From contig CAVXLC010000008.1 in assembly GCA_963762545.1 (NCBI GenBank), forward strand, positions 248,001 through 312,000: a stretch of DNA of 64,000 bases. Direction: 5' to 3'. The translations under genes and the position numbers were made by a program. Within the stretch, counting starts at the first letter, position 1. Every line of letters begins with the position of its first letter. The notes below the pieces were generated by a model. It did no database searches, had not been told where the DNA came from, and saw nothing but the letters and a program-made list of their open reading frames with translations. This document shows positions 58,975 to 64,000 of this stretch, piece by piece. This DNA comes from JABFSM01 sp963762545. GTDB taxonomy: Bacteria > Gemmatimonadota > Gemmatimonadetes > Gemmatimonadales > GWC2-71-9.

Positions 58975-60996
58975 ATGCCGTACCGCTCCCCGGCACTCAC
59001 CGTCGCCAAGATCGGCGTCATCGGATCGGGTCAGATCGGACCCGATATCGCACTCTATTTCGCCAAGGCGCTGTCGGCCCACGACGTCCCGGTGGTGGTC
59101 GTGGACGTGGCACCGGAGGCGCTCGATCGGGGCCGCGCCAAACTGGAGCAGAAGCTTTCCAAAGGGCGGGACGGCGGCGCCTTCACTCCAGAGGCGGCCC
59201 GGGCGATCTCCCAGGCCGTCACCTTCACCACCGACTACGAGCAGCTTCGCGATGCCGGCCTGGTGATCGAAGCCGCTACCGAAAACGTCGACATCAAGCG
59301 GCGGATCTTTGCCCGGCTGGAGCAGGTCTGCGGCGGGTCCGCCATTCTGGCCTCCAACTCCTCCCATCTCGAGCCGGAGCGGATCTTCGAGGGACTCACC
59401 GACCGGCGCCGGGCCCTGGTCATCCACTATTTCTTTCCCGCGGAGCGGAACCCGATCGTCGAAATCGTGTCGGGAGCCGAGACTGATCCGGCATTGGCCG
59501 AGCGCATGATGGCCTTCTACGAGGCCATCGGCAAAGTGCCGCTCCGGGTGGGGAGCCGGTACGGATTCGCGGTCAACCCGGTCTTCGAGGGGATCTTCCT
59601 GGCCGCGGCATTGGCGGTCGAAGCGGGGCTGGGCACGACTCGCGAGGTGGATGCGGTCGCCCGGCGGGCCTTGGGCCTGGGGGTCGGCCCCTTCACGGCG
59701 ATGAACCTGACCGGTGGCAATCCGATCACCGATCACGGCCTCGACGAGATGACCGCGACGGCGGGTCCCTGGTTCCGGTCACCCCGGCTGATGAAGGAGG
59801 CCGTCGCATCGGGCCGGCCCTGGGAGGTCCCCGCACGGGGGGAAGATGTGCGGCTGGCGGCCGAACGAGAGCAGCCCATCGCCGCGGCGATGCAGGGAGC
59901 TTTCTTGGGCCTCGTCGGTCAGATAATCGATACCGGGATCGTCAGCATCGCGGACCTGGAGCTCGGGGTCGAGCTCGGCCTGGCGATGCGGGCGCCATTC
60001 GAGATGATGAACGAGATCGGCGTGAGCCGGGCCCTCGCACTGGTGGAGACCTACGCCCGGGAACATCCCGGCTTCGCGGTCCCCGACTGCCTCCGCCGTC
60101 AGGCCCGCGCCGGGCAGCCGTTCGACATCCCTCACCTGCTGCGCCGCGACGTCGGCGACGTTGCGGTGGTCACCATCCGGCGACCCCGGGTGCTCAACGC
60201 CCTGAACGAAGAGGTGTATGGCCAGCTCACCCGCATGTTCACTGCGCTCCGCGACGATCCCCACATTGCCGCGGTAGTGCTGACCGGGTTTGGCACCAAG
60301 GCGTTTGTCTCCGGTGCCGACGTCAATTTCCTGGCCCGGATCAAGACGCCCACCGACGGAGCGGAAACCTCCCAGAAATCCAAGGAACCCGGAAACCTGA
60401 TCGAGTCGCTCGGAAAGCCGGTGATCTGTGCCCTGAACGGCTCGGCGATCGGCGGCGGAAATGAGCTGGCGATGTGCTGCACCGCCCGGATCGCCCGCGC
60501 CGGACTCCCGGTGGCGGCCTCCCAGCCCGAGGCGAACCTCGGAATCGTGCCGGGCGCCGGGGCCACCCAGCGGCTGCCGAGATTGGTCGGGCTGGAAACC
60601 GCGGCCACGATGCTTCGAACCGGCCGGCCGCTGTCAGGGCCGGACGCGGTGCGGGCCGGCTTGATCCGGGAGGAGGTCCCCGGCGACCTGCTGGAGGCGG
60701 CGATCGGGCTGGCGCGCCGGGCGGCGCGCGGTGAGATCGATCTCACGCCAATTGATCCCCGGCCGATGCGGACTCCGGCGGAATTACCGGCGATCGACCT
60801 CGGTCCTCTGAGCCGGGCGGCCGATCAGCTGATCTGCCGAGCGATCTTGGAGGGATGCCGGCTACCGCTCCGGGAGGGCTTGCGCCTGGAGTCCGAGCTG
60901 TTCGGCGCCTGTTGCGCCACTGAAGACATGCGAATCGGAGTGGGGACCTTCATTTCCGAAGGACCCCGCGCCCGCGCCACATTCGTCCACCGGTAG
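58975..60996 (+). CDS. 3-Hydroxyacyl-CoA dehydrogenase / enoyl-CoA hydratase fusion, dehydrogenase first
   Basis: A 673-residue fusion for ring-derived beta-oxidation. Residues 1 to about 385 are a 3-hydroxyacyl-CoA dehydrogenase (VIGSGQIGPDIALYF at 14-28, VIHYFFPAERNPIVEIV catalytic His near 159). Residues about 390-673 are a crotonase-fold hydratase (FVSGADVNFLAR, AIGGGNELAMCC, SQPEANLGIVPGAG with both Glu). The order is the reverse of FadB/FadJ, which have the hydratase first. It would act on 3-hydroxypimelyl-CoA products. GGAGG nine bases upstream of ATG 58975; divergent from bcrC. Confidence 0.88.
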   Translation: MPYRSPALTVAKIGVIGSGQIGPDIALYFAKALSAHDVPVVVVDVAPEALDRGRAKLEQKLSKGRDGGAFTPEAARAISQAVTFTTDYEQLRDAGLVIEAATENVDIKRRIFARLEQVCGGSAILASNSSHLEPERIFEGLTDRRRALVIHYFFPAERNPIVEIVSGAETDPALAERMMAFYEAIGKVPLRVGSRYGFAVNPVFEGIFLAAALAVEAGLGTTREVDAVARRALGLGVGPFTAMNLTGGNPITDHGLDEMTATAGPWFRSPRLMKEAVASGRPWEVPARGEDVRLAAEREQPIAAAMQGAFLGLVGQIIDTGIVSIADLELGVELGLAMRAPFEMMNEIGVSRALALVETYAREHPGFAVPDCLRRQARAGQPFDIPHLLRRDVGDVAVVTIRRPRVLNALNEEVYGQLTRMFTALRDDPHIAAVVLTGFGTKAFVSGADVNFLARIKTPTDGAETSQKSKEPGNLIESLGKPVICALNGSAIGGGNELAMCCTARIARAGLPVAASQPEANLGIVPGAGATQRLPRLVGLETAATMLRTGRPLSGPDAVRAGLIREEVPGDLLEAAIGLARRAARGEIDLTPIDPRPMRTPAELPAIDLGPLSRAADQLICRAILEGCRLPLREGLRLESELFGACCATEDMRIGVGTFISEGPRARATFVHR

Positions 60997-61000
60997 GCTG

Positions 61001-61879
61001 CTAGGAGGCCTGGCTCGGCGCATCGGGCCATGCCCCCGGCACCACGCCGCGGAGCCAGTCCTCGAGAATGGCCCGCGTGGCATCGGGGGCCGCCTGGGGA
61101 AAGAGGTGCCCGTAGCCCGCCACGGTCTCGAACCGGGCGTGGGGGAGCTCGGCTTGCAGCAAGCCCGCTGCGTCAGGCGAATAGGTATCCGAGGAGGCCC
61201 CGCCGATCACGAGCAGCGGCAGGGTCGGATCCAGCCGCTCGATGTCACCCCAGGTACCAGTGTAAAGGGACTCGTAGTAGTGCGCCTCCCACTCCGGCGA
61301 CCACGACAGTTGGAACCCGGATCCGGCCTCCGAGGGCCGCAGTACACTGTGGGTGTAGAGCCAGAGCGCGTCATCCGACCAATCGGCAAAAAGCGGCTTT
61401 TGCCGCCAGTAGGCAAACGCCTCGTCGGGATCGCGGAACTCGGCCCGCCGGCTGCGCGCCTTGGTGGCCATCCGGCGGCTGCGCCCGGTGGCTTCGGCGG
61501 TATCGCGTATCCGTTCCAGGAGCGGGGGCGGTGGAATCGTCGGATCGAGCAGGCAGAGCCCCCGAAAGCGGGTGCGCTCCCGCACCGCGGCCAGCAGCAA
61601 CGCGACGCTGCCGAACGAATGCCCGAGACCGATCACCTCGGAGAGTCCGTGCATCGCCATGCCGTGCAGTAGCTCCTCGGCGATGCTGGCCCAGCTCCCC
61701 GGCTCCACCGGCGGGTCGCCCGCGTCCGGCCACATCGCGCGGGGCGGGAGACAAACCACCCGGAAATGGGCGGTGAGTGGCTGAAGGATGGGCGTGTAGG
61801 TGCCCGGAGGAAATCCGTTCGCGGGGGCCACCAGGAGAACCGGTCCCCGGCCGCCGAATTCCAGAAGAGGATGCGTCAT
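61001..61879 (-). CDS. Alpha/beta-hydrolase
   Basis: A 292-residue alpha/beta-hydrolase. The nucleophile elbow is GLGHSFGSVALLL (Ser near residue 88), and YGHLFPQAAPD near the C-terminus holds the catalytic His. The oxyanion region is VAPANGFPPGTYTP near residue 18. Substrate unknown; it faces the plus-strand fusion gene tail to tail, five bases apart. ATG 61879 is the natural start. Confidence 0.82.
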   Translation of the reverse strand: MTHPLLEFGGRGPVLLVAPANGFPPGTYTPILQPLTAHFRVVCLPPRAMWPDAGDPPVEPGSWASIAEELLHGMAMHGLSEVIGLGHSFGSVALLLAAVRERTRFRGLCLLDPTIPPPPLLERIRDTAEATGRSRRMATKARSRRAEFRDPDEAFAYWRQKPLFADWSDDALWLYTHSVLRPSEAGSGFQLSWSPEWEAHYYESLYTGTWGDIERLDPTLPLLVIGGASSDTYSPDAAGLLQAELPHARFETVAGYGHLFPQAAPDATRAILEDWLRGVVPGAWPDAPSQAS

Positions 61880-61906
61880 GACGGCGGAAACCTAATAAAT
61901 TCCGGC

Positions 61907-63214
61907 ATGCCCAACTTCATCCGCCGTGTCGCCGTCCCCGCGCTTCTGTCCGGGGCCCTTGCCGTTTCGCTCAGTGCCCAGACGCTCACCCCCTCCGAAA
62001 GGCCATTGCGCGACTGGGTGGCCAGCCACCGGGAGGAGCAGATCGGGCTGCTCCAGCGGATGGTGGACATCCCGAGCGGCAGCCTCAACGTCGCCGGGGT
62101 CCGCGCGGTCGGCGCTCTGTTCCGGACCGAGCTCGACTCGCTGGGCTTCACCACCCGCTGGGTCGACATGCCGGACGACATGCACCGGGCCGGACACCTG
62201 GTGGCCCACCGCGCCGCGCGGGTCAGCAACGAGCGACCCAGGCGGTTCCTGCTGCTCGGGCACTTCGACACCGTCTTCGAGGGGGAGGGCCAGAAGTTCG
62301 TCCGCACCGATTCGATCGCCCACGGCGCCGGCACCAGCGACATGAAGGGCGGCGACGTGGTGCTGCTCTACGCGCTCAAGGCCCTCGAAGCGGCCGGGCG
62401 GCTCGACGCCCTCGACGTGACGGTGGTGATCACCGGGGATGAGGAGTCCACCGGCCGGCCGCTGGACGTCGCGCGCCGGGACCTGATCGACGCCGCCAGG
62501 AATGCGGACGTCGCGCTCTCGTTCGAGGGCGGCAGTCCGGAGTTCGCCAGCATCACCCGCCGCGGCGCCAGCAACTGGGTGCTCACCGTCACCGGCCGGC
62601 AGGCCCACTCCGCCGGGGTGTTCGGCGGGAACTACGGGGCCATCTACGAGGTGGCCCGGATCCTCAACGAGTTCCGCGAGCGCCTGGTTGGGGACCCCGG
62701 CCTGACCTTCAATCCGGGCATCATCGCGGGCGGCGCCACCCTGAGCGTCGATACCTCGGGCTACGCCTATCAGGTGGCCGGCAAGACCAACATCATCGCG
62801 CCCGCCGCCGAGGTGAAGGGCGACCTGCGCTTCCTCACCGAGGGCCAGAAGGAGCGGGCCCGCGGGGTGATGCGCGAGATCGTGGCCCGGCATCTTCCCG
62901 GCACCTCGGCGGAGATCAGCTTCGACGACAGCTATCCCGCCATGCCGCTCACCCCGGCGGGCGAAGCGATACTCGCCCAGCTCGACACCGTGAGCCGCGC
63001 GCTCGGCTACCCCGCCGTCAAGGCGCTGGATGCCACCCGGCGCGGCGCCGGCGACCTCTCCTTCGTCGCCCCGTACATTCCCGGCATCGACGGCCTCGGC
63101 GCGCTGGGCACCGGGGCACATTCACCCCAGGAGACCGTGCACCTCCCCTCCCTCCGGATGCAGACCGAGCGCGCCGCGGTGCTGATGTTGCGGCTCGCGG
63201 GCATCCGGAAGTAG
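61907..63214 (+). CDS. Secreted M20-family metallopeptidase
   Basis: A 435-residue M20/M25/M40 carboxypeptidase with a Sec signal peptide (residues 1-25, ending SLSAQ). Metal ligands: GHFDTVFEG near residue 119, GAGTSDMKGGD near residue 143, and GDEESTGR near residue 178. The closing GTGAHSPQETVHLPS supplies the last His. It resembles glutamate carboxypeptidase/CPG2. ATG 61907 is chosen for its signal peptide; the long upstream open frame is non-coding. Confidence 0.88.
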   Translation: MPNFIRRVAVPALLSGALAVSLSAQTLTPSERPLRDWVASHREEQIGLLQRMVDIPSGSLNVAGVRAVGALFRTELDSLGFTTRWVDMPDDMHRAGHLVAHRAARVSNERPRRFLLLGHFDTVFEGEGQKFVRTDSIAHGAGTSDMKGGDVVLLYALKALEAAGRLDALDVTVVITGDEESTGRPLDVARRDLIDAARNADVALSFEGGSPEFASITRRGASNWVLTVTGRQAHSAGVFGGNYGAIYEVARILNEFRERLVGDPGLTFNPGIIAGGATLSVDTSGYAYQVAGKTNIIAPAAEVKGDLRFLTEGQKERARGVMREIVARHLPGTSAEISFDDSYPAMPLTPAGEAILAQLDTVSRALGYPAVKALDATRRGAGDLSFVAPYIPGIDGLGALGTGAHSPQETVHLPSLRMQTERAAVLMLRLAGIRK

Positions 63215-63218
63215 CCCG

Positions 63219-64000
63219 ATGCGGTTTTCCTCCCGAATCGAGCGCCTGGAAGGCGAAGGCACCGACGCCTGGATCGTGCACGATCGCGCCGTGGACCGGA
63301 TGCACCGCGGCGACGAGATCTATCTGCTCAGCATCGGCGATCCCGACTTCGAGACCCCCGCGCCGATCCGCCAGGCGGCGGTCGCCGCGCTCGGCACCGG
63401 TCGCACCCACTATTCGCCCAGCGGCGGGGAGCCCGCCCTGCGCGCGGCCATCGCGGACCGCGCCTCGGAAACCCTCGCGACGAGGGTTTCCCCGGGACAG
63501 GTGGTCATCTACCCGGGTGCCCAGGCCGCGCTCTTCGCGCTGGCGCAATGCCTGTTCGATCCGGGCGACGAGGTGATCGTCCCCGAGCCGGCCTACGTCA
63601 CCTACGAGGCGATGCTCGGCGCCGCCGGCGCCACGATGGTCCCGATCCCGCTCCGCCCGGAGCGCGCCTTCCACCTCGACCCGGGAGACATCGCCCGCGC
63701 CATCGGCCCCCGCACCCGCGGGCTCCTGCTGAATTTCCCCCACAATCCGACCGGCGCGATCCTTACCCGGGACGAGGGCGAAGCCACCGCCGAGCTCTGC
63801 CGGCGGCACGACCTCGCCCTGATCAGCGACGAGGTGTACTCGGCGCTCACCTTCACCGGCGAGTGCGTGAGCCCGGCCTCGCTCCCCGGCATGGCGGACC
63901 GCACCGCCGTGGTGTCCAGTCTGTCGAAGTCCCACGCGATGACCGGATGGCGCTGCGGCTGGAGCATCACCTCCCTGGCGCTCGCGGCGCACCTGGAAAA
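63219..64000 (+). CDS. Class I/II aminotransferase, cut by window end
   Basis: The first 260 residues of a PLP aminotransferase of the AspC/AlaA group. HYSPSGGEPALRAAIA near residue 65, FPHNPTGAILTRDE near residue 172, SDEVYSALTF near residue 204, and the PLP lysine in SSLSKSHAMTGWRCGW near residue 237. Substrate specificity cannot be told; an aromatic or alanine type is possible. The ATG at 63219 is four bases after the peptidase stop. The C-terminal part lies beyond base 64000. Confidence 0.85.
   Translation, partial: MRFSSRIERLEGEGTDAWIVHDRAVDRMHRGDEIYLLSIGDPDFETPAPIRQAAVAALGTGRTHYSPSGGEPALRAAIADRASETLATRVSPGQVVIYPGAQAALFALAQCLFDPGDEVIVPEPAYVTYEAMLGAAGATMVPIPLRPERAFHLDPGDIARAIGPRTRGLLLNFPHNPTGAILTRDEGEATAELCRRHDLALISDEVYSALTFTGECVSPASLPGMADRTAVVSSLSKSHAMTGWRCGWSITSLALAAHLE

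Noticed and set aside
1..64000. CRISPR arrays, tRNA genes, insertion sequences, phage genes
   Set aside because: No regularly spaced repeats, no cloverleaf-like sequence and no transposase or integrase frame was noticed on reading both strands; a dedicated RNA or repeat search could still find weak cases.

Overview
The window is a GC-rich bacterial chromosome segment (well above 60% GC by eye), densely packed and with no gene-free stretch longer than about 240 bases. Gene style suggests a Gram-negative, non-proteobacterial, metabolically versatile bacterium. The signs are a fused CcoN-CcoO cbb3 oxidase, secreted beta-propeller and small secreted proteins, a secreted D-aminoacylase-type enzyme, and many ATGA or GTGA start-stop overlaps. 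Gemmatimonadota is my best guess, but no rRNA or marker gene is present to prove it. I saw no tRNA, rRNA, CRISPR array, insertion sequence or phage gene.

Layout. (1) 1-6640, minus strand: a cbb3-type cytochrome oxidase operon, ccoNO-ccoQ-ccoP-ccoG-fixH-safE-like-ccoI, with the last gene cut by the window edge. (2) 6881-9715, plus strand: a tryptophanase and tyrosine phenol-lyase tandem, giving indole or phenol plus pyruvate and ammonia. (3) 9846-25635, plus strand: a low-potential electron operon. It holds an orphan Phd/YefM antitoxin-like gene, korA-korB, an unknown gene, rnfB, a giant pyruvate:ferredoxin oxidoreductase, rnfC-D-G-E-A, a tiny Cys-tailed membrane peptide, apbE and a CxxC protein. 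(4) 25745-37060: mostly unrelated single genes (D-aminoacylase, YetF-like, acetyltransferase, secreted proteins, methyltransferase, aquaporin, DinB). (5) 37038-58839, minus strand: a single run of 19 closely spaced genes for anaerobic aromatic degradation. It includes complete class I benzoyl-CoA reductase (bcrCBAD), a molybdenum hydroxylase resembling 4-hydroxybenzoyl-CoA reductase, dch, had and an oah-like ring hydrolase. It also includes beta-oxidation enzymes, a TetR regulator, a hemerythrin, and a second, divergent quartet of benzoyl-CoA reductase / 2-hydroxyacyl-CoA dehydratase-like subunits. One member of that quartet is fused to a ketopantoate-reductase-type dehydrogenase. (6) 58975-64000: a divergent 3-hydroxyacyl-CoA dehydrogenase/enoyl-CoA hydratase fusion, then a hydrolase, a peptidase and an aminotransferase cut by the window end.

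How it fits together. Tyrosine phenol-lyase supplies phenol and pyruvate. PFOR and KorAB oxidise 2-oxo acids to reduced ferredoxin, and Rnf couples ferredoxin to an ion gradient. Benzoyl-CoA reductase needs ferredoxin and ATP to dearomatise benzoyl-CoA. Dch, Had, the Oah-like enzyme and the HAD/ECH fusion plus thiolase then carry the ring carbon to acetyl-CoA. The phenol-to-4-hydroxybenzoate carboxylation steps are not in the window. The most novel element is the second reductase/dehydratase quartet with its PanE-type fusion (40592-45693), next to an acyl-CoA ligase with a Cys-rich tail. I infer either a second aromatic-ring reductase or a 2-oxo acid to enoyl-CoA route.
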